Assembly: GCA_036522155.1 (NCBI GenBank)
Contig: DATDGI010000066.1
Location: forward strand, 1-23,012
Direction of reading: 5' to 3'
DNA: 23,012 nucleotides
Source: UBA9676 sp036522155
GTDB lineage: Bacteria > Actinomycetota > Actinomycetes > Streptosporangiales > Streptosporangiaceae
The position numbers were made by a program, and so were the translations under genes. The notes beneath the pieces were generated by a model that was not told the DNA's origin, made no database searches, and saw only the letters and a list, made by a program, of their open reading frames with translations. Below, piece by piece: positions 1-8,816 of the stretch. Within the stretch, counting starts at the first letter, position 1. Each line of letters begins with the position of its first letter.

Positions 1-198
1 GCCTCGGGTGAGCTGGCCGGCTATGCGCCGCTCCACGCCGCCCACGCCGACCTGCTGGAACGGGCCGGTGACAGCGAGGGCGCCGCGGCCGCCTGGGCCC
101 GGGCCGCGGATGCCAGCGGCAACGCGGCGCTGCGCGAGGAACTGCGCCGCCGCCGGCCAGGACCGGGCGGCCAGCCCGGGCCAGGCGGCCCGTCCTGA
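1..198 (+). CDS. C-terminal end of an ECF sigma factor with a DUF6596-type tail (partial)
   Basis: Frame 1 is open from the window edge to a TGA at 196-198 and gives 65 residues. The readable part contains GYAPLHAAHADLLERAG, followed by an Ala-rich helix and ALREELRRRR. This pattern (GY..LHAA.ADLL.RAG...A...W.RA) is the helical-repeat tail typical of ECF sigma factors carrying DUF6596, whose extra C-terminal domain modulates activity. The sigma2/sigma4 DNA-binding parts lie outside the window, so target promoters and partner are unknown. The tail ends in a Gly/Pro-rich stretch. A TPR-like protein unrelated to sigma factors is the main alternative. The following MFS gene is on the same strand about 120 nt downstream. 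Confidence 0.62.
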   Translation, partial: ASGELAGYAPLHAAHADLLERAGDSEGAAAAWARAADASGNAALREELRRRRPGPGGQPGPGGPS

Positions 199-273
199 CC
201 CCAGGAAATCTGAGCCCACCTGTCGATCTGGGCCCCGGCCCGGCGTAGGGGAAGTGAGCCGGGCAGACGGACC

Positions 274-290
274 GGCGCCCGCGGGGCGCC
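274..290 (+). terminator. 7-bp GC hairpin between sigma factor and MFS gene
   Basis: GGCGCCC, loop GCG, GGGCGCC form a perfect 7-bp stem without a T tract. It lies 76 nt after the sigma factor stop and 28 nt before the MFS start codon. It may be a U-less terminator for the first gene or a leader hairpin for the second; the sequence does not decide. Confidence 0.35.
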
Positions 291-318
291 ACTGGCCGGC
301 CGCAAAGAGGTGGGCAAC

Positions 319-1791
319 ATGGAACTCACCGGCGTGAGGCCGCCCCGATCCGGGCCGGGCGGGCGGCCGCTCCCGGCGGTGCTGGCACTGACCTCGGTCG
401 CCTTCTTCATGGTGGCGCTGGATGCGCTGGTGGTGGTGACCGCGCTGCCGGCCATCCACCGCAGCATCGGCGGCAGCCTGGGCACCCTGGAATGGGCGGT
501 CAACTCCTACGCGCTGACGTTCGCGGCCGGCATCATCACCGCCGCGGCCATCGGTGACCGGCTCGGCCGGCGCCGCGTCTACGTGGCCGGGCTGGTGCTC
601 TTCGCGCTGGCGTCGGCCGCCTGCGCGGTGGCACCCGGCGCGGGCGCGCTGATCGCGGCCCGCGCCGTTCAGGGCCTCGGCGCGGCGGCGGTCACCCCAC
701 TCAGCCTGACCATCCTGACCAGCGCGTTCCCGCCCGCCCGGCGCGGCACCGTGGTCGGGATCTGGGGCGGCATCGGCGGCCTGGCCATCGCGGGCGGGCC
801 GCTGGTCGGCGGCGCCGTGGTGCAGGGCCTGGACTGGCACTGGATCTTCTGGCTGAACGTGCCGATCGGGCTGGCCGCCGCCGTGCTGTCGGCCATCTAC
901 CTGCCGGAGAGCCACGGCCCGGCCAGCCGGCTCGACCTGCCCGCGGTGCCGCTCATCGCGGGCGGCGCGGTCGCGATCGCCTGGGCGCTGGTCCAGACCG
1001 GCAACGTCGGCTGGTCCGATCCGGAGGTCATCGCGGCGTTCGCCCTCGGCGCTGGGCTGCTGGCCGGGTTTGTGCTCCGGGAGCGCCGCGCCGCCGATCC
1101 GATGCTGCCGCTGCGGCTGTTCCGGATACGCACGTTCTCGGCGGCCAGCGCCACCGGGTTCCTGATGTCCGGCGCGATCTTCTCGGCCGCTTTCCTGACC
1201 TCGCAGTACTTCCAGCTCGGAATCGGTTACTCGCCCCTGGCCACCGGCCTGCGGCTGCTGCCGTGGACCGCGACCCCGGTGGTGGTGGCCCCGCTGGCGG
1301 GCGCCCTGGCCGACCGGATCGGGCCGCGCCCGCTGCTGGTGACCGGGCTGGCCCTGCAGGCCGCTGGGCTGGCCTGGGTGGCGCACACGGCCACCTCGGC
1401 CGGCGCCTACGGCCGGTTCGTGGTCCCGCTGATCGTCGCCGGGGTGGGCGTCTCGATGGCGCTGCCGTCCGCGCCGGCCGCGGCCCTGGGCGCGGTCGGG
1501 CCGGCCGATCTCGGGCGCGCCTCCGGGGTAAGCAACACCATGCAGCGGTTCGGCGGCGCGTTCGGTATCGCCATCGCCGCGGCCGTGTTCACGGCCTTCG
1601 GGCAGCTCGGGCCGCCCGCCGCGGTGGTGGCCGGTTACCGGCCGGCGCTGGCCGTCTCGGCGGGCCTGTCCCTCCTCGGCGCGGTCACCGCGCTGGCGGT
1701 GCGCCGCCGCGGGCAGGCGCGAGCAGAAAGCCCCCGGCCAGATAGCACGCGGCCGCAGCTAGCGCCAGCAGCGCCATCAGCAGGGAACTGA
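319..1791 (+). CDS. MFS drug exporter, DHA2 (EmrB/QacA, 14-TM) family
   Basis: This is a predicted proton-driven multidrug or antibiotic exporter in the cytoplasmic membrane (490 residues). Visible family motifs are LDALVVVTALPAI in TM1, WAVNSYALTFA in TM2, the motif-A loop GDRLGRRR, and the Gly-rich motif C around GIWGGIGGLAIAGGPLVGG in TM5. The hydrophobic pattern continues to about 14 segments, and the C-tail is hydrophilic and Ala/Pro-rich. The ATG at 319 is preferred because AAAGAGG sits 8 nt upstream; an in-frame GTG at 310 overlaps that ribosome site. The last 107 nt overlap a convergent membrane gene. The substrate cannot be read from sequence. A resistance or metabolite-export role is family knowledge only. 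Confidence 0.93.
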   Translation: MELTGVRPPRSGPGGRPLPAVLALTSVAFFMVALDALVVVTALPAIHRSIGGSLGTLEWAVNSYALTFAAGIITAAAIGDRLGRRRVYVAGLVLFALASAACAVAPGAGALIAARAVQGLGAAAVTPLSLTILTSAFPPARRGTVVGIWGGIGGLAIAGGPLVGGAVVQGLDWHWIFWLNVPIGLAAAVLSAIYLPESHGPASRLDLPAVPLIAGGAVAIAWALVQTGNVGWSDPEVIAAFALGAGLLAGFVLRERRAADPMLPLRLFRIRTFSAASATGFLMSGAIFSAAFLTSQYFQLGIGYSPLATGLRLLPWTATPVVVAPLAGALADRIGPRPLLVTGLALQAAGLAWVAHTATSAGAYGRFVVPLIVAGVGVSMALPSAPAAALGAVGPADLGRASGVSNTMQRFGGAFGIAIAAAVFTAFGQLGPPAAVVAGYRPALAVSAGLSLLGAVTALAVRRRGQARAESPRPDSTRPQLAPAAPSAGN

Positions 1792-2224
1792 AGTTCATCC
1801 GGAAGTCCAGGAAGCTGGCTCCGTTGAAGCCGGCCCCGATGACCAGCAACGCCCCCAGCACGAAGGTGAACGCGACCCAGCCGGTCCGCGCCACCGCGGC
1901 GCGGACCGCTAGCGCCAGCGCCATCAGCACCAGCACCAGCCCGAGCCCGGCGTGCACGGCCAGCGCCACCGGTCCCTGGCCGATGGCCCAGATCACGCTG
2001 CGGAACGAGCCGCTGAAGTACTCCGCCGGCTTGGCTCCCGGGTGATGCGCGGGCACGACCACATACAGGTTGACCACCATGCCGAGACCGGCCTGGACGA
2101 GCACCAGCATTCCGGTCCACAACGTCATGCGGCGCAGCACCGCGCTATCCCCGGCCCGGGCCCGCCGGGTGCTGGCCTGATCTGTACCAGCTTGATCCGG
2201 CCCAGTCTGATCCGTTCCCGTCAC
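1685..2224 (-). CDS. Four-helix membrane protein, function unknown
   Basis: This gene encodes about 179 residues with four hydrophobic segments near 34-56, 84-110, 116-137 and 146-169 and a short Arg-rich cytoplasmic start. Histidines H60, H61 and H91 lie at or near membrane edges, but no family motif is recognised. The first 19 residues are three imperfect five-residue repeats of the type TDQTG/PDQAG/TDQAS. The start is uncertain: GTG at 2224 is used here, GTG at 2275 extends the frame, and ATG at 2128 begins directly before the first helix. None has a convincing ribosome site. The 3' end overlaps the MFS gene by 107 nt in antisense, and the last helix is encoded inside that overlap. Confidence 0.72.
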   Translation of the reverse strand: MTGTDQTGPDQAGTDQASTRRARAGDSAVLRRMTLWTGMLVLVQAGLGMVVNLYVVVPAHHPGAKPAEYFSGSFRSVIWAIGQGPVALAVHAGLGLVLVLMALALAVRAAVARTGWVAFTFVLGALLVIGAGFNGASFLDFRMNFSSLLMALLALAAAACYLAGGFLLAPARGGAPPAR

Positions 2225-2329
2225 GCACCCGAACCTACGCCCGCCGCCCCGGGGGCCCTGGTAGTGACACCCCACCGCCGGCAGGCCGGAGGCTTGCGCC
2301 GGGCATGTGGCCGTGTCAGGATGACTGAT

Positions 2330-2347
2330 CCTAAATAGCTATTCAGG
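2330..2347. promoter_or_regulatory. AT-rich 18-bp palindrome upstream of peptide ABC operon
   Basis: CCTAAATAGCTATTCAGG is an inverted repeat matching at 8 of 9 positions per arm, with a perfect AATAGCTATT core. It stands out in a very GC-rich genome and lies about 97 nt upstream of the binding-protein start, between divergent genes. This is the usual place for a dimeric repressor or activator site. A small inverted repeat CCGGG-TAAAT-CCCGG follows at about 2358-2372. Promoter hexamers could not be fixed. No regulator gene is adjacent. Confidence 0.45.
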
Positions 2348-2443
2348 CACTTTTCCCGGGTAAATCCCGGATCGAGACCGTCTTTATTGCTCAGGGGGCG
2401 ACTGGACGCAAGGACGCCGTTCAGCGCCTGGGAGGAGCCATCC

Positions 2444-4087
2444 ATGTCGCATCGGGTCACCCGGCTGATGTTCGCCGCAGTTGCCGTATCGATGGCCGTG
2501 ACCGCCTGCGGCGGGGGCGGATCCGGGGGCCTGGCCAAGCAGGGCGGGGTTTACCGGCTGGGCAGCGCGTCCAGCATCGACTCGCTCAACCCGTTCGTGG
2601 CCCTGCAGCAGGACGCCTACTCCACATTCGAGGTCATCTACCCCTACCTGATCCAGTACAACTCCCAGCTCCAGTTCGTGCCGGACTTCGCCCGCAGCTG
2701 GCAGGTGAGCCCGGACGGGCGCACCTGGACCTTCCACACCCAGCCGAACGCCAGGTGGTCCGACGGGAAGCCGCTGACCGCCGCCGACGCGGCCTGGACC
2801 TACAGCACCATCCTGAAATTCCAGAACGGGCCGACCGCCAACACCGCGGGCGATGTCGCCCATATGGTGAGCGCGGTCGCCCCGAACCCGACCACCCTGG
2901 TGCTGACCTACAAGCAGCCCGTGGCGAACGTGCTGTCCCAGCTCCAGCAGGTGCCGATCCTGCCCGAGCACATCTGGGCCCAGTACGCCACCGGCAACGG
3001 CAAGGCGCTGACCAGCTTCACCAACCCAGCGCCGATCGTTTCCGGCGGCCCGTTCACGCTGGTCAAGTACACGCCGAAGCAGATCGCCCTGTTCAAGCGC
3101 AACCCCAGCTTCTACGGCCCCAAGCCGCACATCGACGGGCTCGGCCTGCAGTTCTTCGGCACCGAGGACGCCGAGATCACCGCGCTGAAGAGCGGGCAGC
3201 TGGACGGCATCGAGACGGTACCGCCCACGTCGGTGTCCACCCTGAAGAAGGCCGGGTTCGTGGTCCGGCAGAGCCCGGGCGACTACTTCGACGACATGCT
3301 GATCAACGCCGACCCACAGCAGGACGCGAGTCACCGGGAACTGGCCAACCCGCTCCTGCGGCAGGCGTTCGACTACGCGATCGACCGGCAGGCGATCGTC
3401 AAGACTTCGCTGCTCGGGCACGGGCAGCCGGGCTCCTCGATCATTCCGCCGGCCACCGGGCACTGGTATGACCCGGCGGTCACCCCGACACCGTTCAGCC
3501 TCGCCAAGGCAGCCCAGCTGCTGGACCAGGCGGGCTACAAGATGGGGCCGAACGGCCTGCGGATCGCGAACGGGCACCCCATGTCCTACACGGTGATCAT
3601 GCCGTCCGACACCACCGGCGGCTACGGCGACCGCTCGTTCGCCATCATCCAGGCCGATTTCAAGAAGATCGGTATTCAGCTCAGCCCGAAGAACCTGGAC
3701 AACTCGGCGGCCTACAACGCGATCACGGCCAACGGCTACAAGAGCTTCGAGCTGTCCCTGTGGGACTGGCAGCCGCTGCTCGACCCCGACTTCATCCTGT
3801 CCGTGCTGACCTGCGGATCATGGAACGTCTGGAACGACACCGGGTACTGCAGCAAGCCCTACGACCAGCTGTACCAGGCGCAGGGCGCGGCGACCAGCGC
3901 CGCCAGCCGGCAGCAGCTCGTCTACCAGATGCAGCAAATGGTCTACAGCCAGCGGCTGTACATCGTGCTCGATTACGCCGACCTGATCGAGGCGCACAGC
4001 ACCGCCTGGACCGACCTCCCGCTGGTCGGCGGGACGTCGTGGACCGAGCTGTCCAAGATCCCGTTCGAGAGCGTGCACCAGGCCTGA
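2444..4087 (+). CDS. Peptide ABC transporter substrate-binding lipoprotein (SBP family 5, DppA/OppA type)
   Basis: This is the extracytoplasmic, membrane-anchored binding subunit of a peptide or related solute importer (547 residues). The ATG at 2444 follows GGAGGAG by 6 nt. The N-terminus is a lipoprotein signal with lipobox VTAC and Cys22, then a Gly-rich linker. The mature protein shows the family 5 opening pattern (SIDSLNPF, then YP.LIQYN) and the central FKRNPSFYG and LRQAFDYAIDR motifs. Length is normal for the family (about 500-550). It leads a five-gene operon with both permeases and both ATPases directly downstream. Di-/oligopeptides are the usual ligands, but family 5 also binds nickel, sugars and antibiotics, so the substrate is unproven. 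Confidence 0.95.
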   Translation: MSHRVTRLMFAAVAVSMAVTACGGGGSGGLAKQGGVYRLGSASSIDSLNPFVALQQDAYSTFEVIYPYLIQYNSQLQFVPDFARSWQVSPDGRTWTFHTQPNARWSDGKPLTAADAAWTYSTILKFQNGPTANTAGDVAHMVSAVAPNPTTLVLTYKQPVANVLSQLQQVPILPEHIWAQYATGNGKALTSFTNPAPIVSGGPFTLVKYTPKQIALFKRNPSFYGPKPHIDGLGLQFFGTEDAEITALKSGQLDGIETVPPTSVSTLKKAGFVVRQSPGDYFDDMLINADPQQDASHRELANPLLRQAFDYAIDRQAIVKTSLLGHGQPGSSIIPPATGHWYDPAVTPTPFSLAKAAQLLDQAGYKMGPNGLRIANGHPMSYTVIMPSDTTGGYGDRSFAIIQADFKKIGIQLSPKNLDNSAAYNAITANGYKSFELSLWDWQPLLDPDFILSVLTCGSWNVWNDTGYCSKPYDQLYQAQGAATSAASRQQLVYQMQQMVYSQRLYIVLDYADLIEAHSTAWTDLPLVGGTSWTELSKIPFESVHQA

Positions 4088-4118
4088 CCAGCGCCGCAGG
4101 ACAGGGAGGCGGGCCGCC

Positions 4119-5084
4119 GTGCGCAGCGCTGACTACGTGATCAAGCGGGGTTTCTTCGCCCTGGTCACGATCTTCGTCGCGATCACGATCAACTTCTTCC
4201 TGTTCCGGGTGCTGCCGGGCAGCGCGGTCACCGACCTGTCCCGGGTGCCGAAGGCCAGCCCCAAGCTCCAGCACGCGCTGACCGTCGAGTTCGGCCTGGA
4301 CAAGCCGAAATGGGAGCAGTACCTCATCTACCTGAAGGAACTGGTGCACGGGAACATGGGCGTCTCGTTCGCCTACCAGCAGCCGGTGACCCACCTGCTG
4401 CTGGCGGATCTGAAGAACACCATCCCGATGGTCACCGTGGGCACGCTGGCGGCGCTCGTCGTCGGCGTGTTCACCGGAGTGCTGTCCGCCTGGCGGCGCG
4501 GCTCGGTCCGCGACCACGTCAGCACGAACGCAGCGATCTTCGCCTACGCGTTCCCCACCCAGTGGCTGGGGCTGATGCTGCTCATCATCTTCGCCGGGGT
4601 TCTCCCGGCCGGCGGCATGAGCAACCCGTTCGTGTTCACGGCCGAGCCGTTCTGGCAGCACATGGGGGACATCGGCACCCACATGATCCTGCCCGCCGCG
4701 ACGCTGATGCTGACCGCCTACGGCAGTTACACCCTGGTGGTCAGGTCCTCACTGCTGGAGACGCTGGGCGAGGACTACGTGCTGACCGCCCGGGCCAAGG
4801 GGCTGCCGACCCGCCGGATCGTGTGGCGGCACGCAGTGCGCAACGCGCTGCTGCCGATGGTCACCCTGATCGCGCTGGAATTCGGCTTCATCGTCGGCGG
4901 GGCGCTGCTCATCGAGGTGATCTTCAGCTGGCCGGGCATCGGGCTGGCCATGTACACCGCGATCGGGCAGCGTGACTACCCCATGCTCCAGGGCGGGTTC
5001 CTGATCCTGACCATCTCCGTGATCGTGCTGAACTTCGCCGCCGACCTGATCTACTTCGGTCTCGACCCGAGGATCAAGGAATGA
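4119..5084 (+). CDS. Peptide ABC transporter permease, DppB/OppB type
   Basis: This inner-membrane permease of 321 residues pairs with the next gene product to form the translocation pore. It starts at GTG 4119, 9 nt after GGGAGG, and 31 nt after the binding-protein stop. The N-terminal helix is followed by the family signature FGLDKPKWEQYL...HGNMGVSF. Near the C-terminus lies the EAA coupling loop (ARAKGLPTRRIVWRHAVRNAL) that contacts the ATPases, then the WPGIG segment and the typical DPRIKE end. About six membrane segments are visible. All features are canonical. Confidence 0.95.
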   Translation: MRSADYVIKRGFFALVTIFVAITINFFLFRVLPGSAVTDLSRVPKASPKLQHALTVEFGLDKPKWEQYLIYLKELVHGNMGVSFAYQQPVTHLLLADLKNTIPMVTVGTLAALVVGVFTGVLSAWRRGSVRDHVSTNAAIFAYAFPTQWLGLMLLIIFAGVLPAGGMSNPFVFTAEPFWQHMGDIGTHMILPAATLMLTAYGSYTLVVRSSLLETLGEDYVLTARAKGLPTRRIVWRHAVRNALLPMVTLIALEFGFIVGGALLIEVIFSWPGIGLAMYTAIGQRDYPMLQGGFLILTISVIVLNFAADLIYFGLDPRIKE

Positions 5085-5096
5085 CCCCGAGGATCA
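5064..5096 (+). repeat. Near-perfect direct repeat at the permease junction
   Basis: GACCCGAGGATCA (5064-5076) and GACCCCGAGGATCA (5083-5096) differ by one inserted C. The first copy encodes the conserved DPRI end of the upstream permease. The second is intergenic, and its GAGGA (5089-5093) is the ribosome site of the next gene, 7 nt before the ATG at 5101. Confidence 0.7.
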
Positions 5097-5100
5097 TCCG

Positions 5101-6060
5101 ATGACACTGCCCGTCCAGGATCCGCTGCTGGCCGCCGAGGGCAAGGGCGAGCCGCCCCACCGAGGCGGCTTCTTCCGCGACGTGCTGCGCGAGCGCAAGT
5201 CGGCGGTGATCGGCCTGGGCATCATCGGGTTCTTCATCGTCCTGTCGATCGTGGCTCCCTACATCTCGCCGTACAGCGCCAGCGCGCAGACCTGCGCGGT
5301 ATACGCGCCACCGTCGGCGCAGCACTGGCTCGGCTGCGACGACGGCGGCATCGACATGCTCAGCGAGCTGATGCAGGGCGGCCGGATCTCGCTGGTGGTC
5401 GGCTTCGCCGCCACCCTGGTCGCGATGGTCATCGGTGGCGGGGTGGGCATCCTGTCCGGCTACTTCGGCGGCTGGGCCGACGTCTCGCTCATGCGGGTCA
5501 CCGACTACCTGCTGGTCATCCCGGACCTGGTGTTCATGACGGTGATCGCGGCCGTGTGGGGGGCAAGCCTGTTCCATGTGATCCTGGTGATCGGCATCCT
5601 GGAGTGGACCTCGACCGCGCGGATCATCCGGGCCCAGGTGATGAGCCTGCGCGAGCGGGTGTACGTCAAACGCACCCGGGCGCTCGGGGCGAGCAACACC
5701 CGGGTGCTGTGGCGGCACATCATGCCGCAGGTCGGGCCGCTGCTGATCGCCAACACCGTGCTCACCATCGCGATCGCGATCTACCTGGAGACCGCGCTGG
5801 CCTTCCTGGGCCTGGAGGATCCGACGGTCACCACCTGGGGCACCATCCTGGAGCACGCGTTCCAGCGGACCGCCATCTCCTCCGGTGCCTGGTGGGCAAT
5901 CGTGCCGGATGGGTTCGTGATCGCGCTGGTCATCGTCGGCTGCTTCCTGTTCGGCCAGGCGGTGGAGGACGCGCTCAACCCGCGGCTGAAGGTGGCCAAC
6001 CTGTCAGTGCGCCGGTGGCGGCTGCGCCCGCTGGTGGGCCGGGGGCCGGACGCGATATGA
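5101..6060 (+). CDS. Peptide ABC transporter permease, DppC/OppC type
   Basis: This is the second pore subunit (319 residues). It has the usual cytoplasmic N-terminus (FFRDVLRERKSAVIGLG), a first helix, then an external loop with paired cysteines (TCAVY and GCDD) and the LGCDDGG-D-LS pattern that precedes the transmembrane core. The coupling loop is RTRALGASNTRVLWRHIMPQV, followed by the family hallmark LETALAFLGL and W(G)TIL. The start ATG 5101 has GAGGA 7 nt upstream, within a duplicated sequence. The stop overlaps the next start (ATGA at 6057-6060), indicating translational coupling to the ATPase. The residues downstream of the last helix are basic. Confidence 0.95.
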   Translation: MTLPVQDPLLAAEGKGEPPHRGGFFRDVLRERKSAVIGLGIIGFFIVLSIVAPYISPYSASAQTCAVYAPPSAQHWLGCDDGGIDMLSELMQGGRISLVVGFAATLVAMVIGGGVGILSGYFGGWADVSLMRVTDYLLVIPDLVFMTVIAAVWGASLFHVILVIGILEWTSTARIIRAQVMSLRERVYVKRTRALGASNTRVLWRHIMPQVGPLLIANTVLTIAIAIYLETALAFLGLEDPTVTTWGTILEHAFQRTAISSGAWWAIVPDGFVIALVIVGCFLFGQAVEDALNPRLKVANLSVRRWRLRPLVGRGPDAI

Positions 6061-7021
6061 GCCTGCTGGAAGTGCGCGACCTGCACGTCTGGTTCGACCT
6101 GCCGAACCAGGCGCAGGTGCACGCCGCGGCCGGGGTGAGCTTCACGCTGGCCGAAGGCGAGCGGTTTGGCCTGGTCGGCGAGTCGGGGTGCGGCAAGACC
6201 ACGACCGTGCTGGCGCTGATGGGCCTGCTGCCGCCGACCGCGACCCTGTCCGGCGAGGTGCTGGTCAACGGGACCAGCATCCTGGCCGGCGGCGAGGACT
6301 CGGTGCGCGCCCACCGCTGGAAGGACATCGCGATGGTGTTCCAGGGCGCGATGAACGCGCTCAATCCGGTGAAGAAGATCGGCTGGCAGATCACCGAGCC
6401 GATGGCCTACCACGGGATCGCGCAGGGCGCCGAAGCCCGCAAGCGCGCCGCCGAACTGCTGGAACTGGTCGGCATCCCGGCCGCCGCCGCGGACCGCTAC
6501 CCACACGAGTTCTCCGGTGGCATGCGGCAGCGGGCGTCCATCGCGATGGCCCTGGCCTGCCAGCCGAAAATCCTGCTCGCCGACGAGCCGACCACCGCGC
6601 TGGACGTGATGGTCCAGGCCCAGATCCTCCAGTTGCTGACCGGGCTGTCGCGCGACCTCGGGCTGGCCCTGGTCCTGGTCACCCACGACCTGCCGGTGGT
6701 GGCTCAGGTGTGCGACCGCGCCGCCGTCATGTATGCGGGCGAGATCGTGGAGACCGGGCCGATGGAGGCGCTGTATCACGCGCCCCGCCACCCTTACACC
6801 CGGCTGCTGTTCGCCGCCACGCCGGATCTGTACGGCGAGGAGGAGGTCGTGTCCATCCCCGGCGCGCCGCCGCGGCTGGACGCCGAACTGCCCGGCTGCC
6901 CGTTCCGGCCCCGGTGCGACTCGGCGTTCGGCCCGTGCGCGGGCGAGCATCCGGTGCTGAGCCTGGTCGGGCCCGGCCACCAGGCCGCCTGCCACCTCAC
7001 CCGGATGACGGGAGCGGCGCC

Positions 7022-7025
<4 letters not shown>
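6057..7025 (+). CDS. Peptide ABC transporter ATPase, DppD/OppD type
   Basis: This is the first cytoplasmic nucleotide-binding subunit (322 residues). Walker A is GESGCGKT at 41-48. The Q-loop (MVFQGAMNALNP), signature motif SGGMRQR, Walker B ILLADEPTTALD and switch histidine (VTHDL) follow in order. The C-terminus carries the oligo_HPY extension (HPYTRLL) with four cysteines in GCPFRPRC, GPC and AACH. In mycobacterial Dpp such cysteines hold a 4Fe-4S cluster. The start overlaps the permease stop by 4 nt, and the stop overlaps the next start by 4 nt (GTGA). No defect is visible. Confidence 0.95.
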
Positions 7026-8080
<1,055 letters not shown>

Positions 8081-8086
<6 letters not shown>

Positions 8087-8098
8087 CCTGACTTGGCG
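8081..8098 (+). repeat. Left arm of an 18-bp inverted repeat flanking the TetR/hydrolase pair
   Basis: GTCTGACCTGACTTGGCG matches the reverse complement of 9748-9765 at 17 of 18 positions (14 consecutive). It contains the stop codon of the upstream ATPase gene and ends one base before the TetR gene's stop. Confidence 0.6.
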
Positions 8099-8731
8099 TC
8101 ACGCTGGCGGATAGGCGGGGAACAGGCGGCGCAGGTGGTAGTCGATGACCGCTTGGGCCTGCCCGGCTGAGGACTGGCCGACAATGACGCTCGTGCCCAG
8201 GCCCGCGGACATGGTCAGCAGGCTGATGGCTTCCAGGTCCGGGTCCAGGCGGCCTGGCATGTCGCCGGCGGCCTGGGCAGCCCGCAACTGGGCGGCGACC
8301 GCGTCCCTCACGACGCTTGAGTTCCGGACCAGGGGACTGATCGCCAGCGCCGGGTCGGTCAGCGACAGCGCCAGGTAGGCCGTGTAGACGAGGGTGAAGG
8401 TGCGCCTCTCGTCGTCGGCGGGCAGCGCCTCGGTCAGGACGGCGGCAATAACATCGCGCGGGCTGGCCGGGCTTCCGGTCTCCTTCATCCGCTGGATCCG
8501 CGCTAGAACCCGGTCGCTGAACTGGGCTGCCAGCTGCTGCATGGCGGCCAGCAGGAGCTCTTCCTTGGTGCCGAAGTAGTACTGGACGAGCCGCAGGGAC
8601 ACGCCGGCCTCGGTCGCGACCTCGCGCATCCCGGCGGCATGCAGCCCGCGCGTGGCGGCCGTCCGCACCAGCGCGTCCGCGATGTGCCGCCGCCGTTCCT
8701 CGTGATCGACCCGCCTCGGCACCCGCCCCAC
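8099..8731 (-). CDS. TetR/AcrR-family transcriptional regulator
   Basis: This predicted ligand-responsive DNA-binding repressor has 210 residues from GTG 8731. The N-terminal helix-turn-helix region includes IADALVRTAATRGL, MREVATEAGVSLRLVQYYFGTKEELL, the classical TetR recognition segment with YYF. The C-terminal half is all-helical ligand-binding/dimerisation sequence, as in the BetI-like subgroup. GAGGGG lies only 4 nt before GTG 8731; the GTG at 8722 is an alternative start, and an upstream extension is unlikely because it would run through the divergent promoter. The gene faces away from the alpha/beta hydrolase at 8817 and shares an 85-nt region with an inverted repeat, so regulation of itself and the hydrolase is inferred. 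The inducer is unknown. Confidence 0.9.
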   Translation of the reverse strand: MGRVPRRVDHEERRRHIADALVRTAATRGLHAAGMREVATEAGVSLRLVQYYFGTKEELLLAAMQQLAAQFSDRVLARIQRMKETGSPASPRDVIAAVLTEALPADDERRTFTLVYTAYLALSLTDPALAISPLVRNSSVVRDAVAAQLRAAQAAGDMPGRLDPDLEAISLLTMSAGLGTSVIVGQSSAGQAQAVIDYHLRRLFPAYPPA

Positions 8732-8758
8732 CGTACCCCTCGTCCACCGTCCGATCCC

Positions 8759-8782
8759 TTGATGATACACTCGTACCATAAC
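8759..8782. promoter_or_regulatory. Candidate TetR operator in the divergent promoter region
   Basis: TTGATGATAC-ACTC-GTACCATAAC is an inverted repeat matching at 7 of 10 positions per arm, the inner TGATAC/GTACCA at 5 of 6. It is AT-rich, 27 nt upstream of the TetR start and 34 nt upstream of the hydrolase start. On the minus strand TATCAT (8761-8766 complement) could be a -10. Position and symmetry fit autorepression by the neighbouring TetR. Confidence 0.5.
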
Positions 8783-8816
8783 AACGGCAGGCTGAGCCGG
8801 GAGGAGGACGAGGGAC

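Noticed and set aside
2358..2443. Riboswitch in the leader of the peptide ABC operon
   Set aside because: Only a 5-bp CCGGG/CCCGG pairing was found, and no conserved core of a known riboswitch class was recognised.
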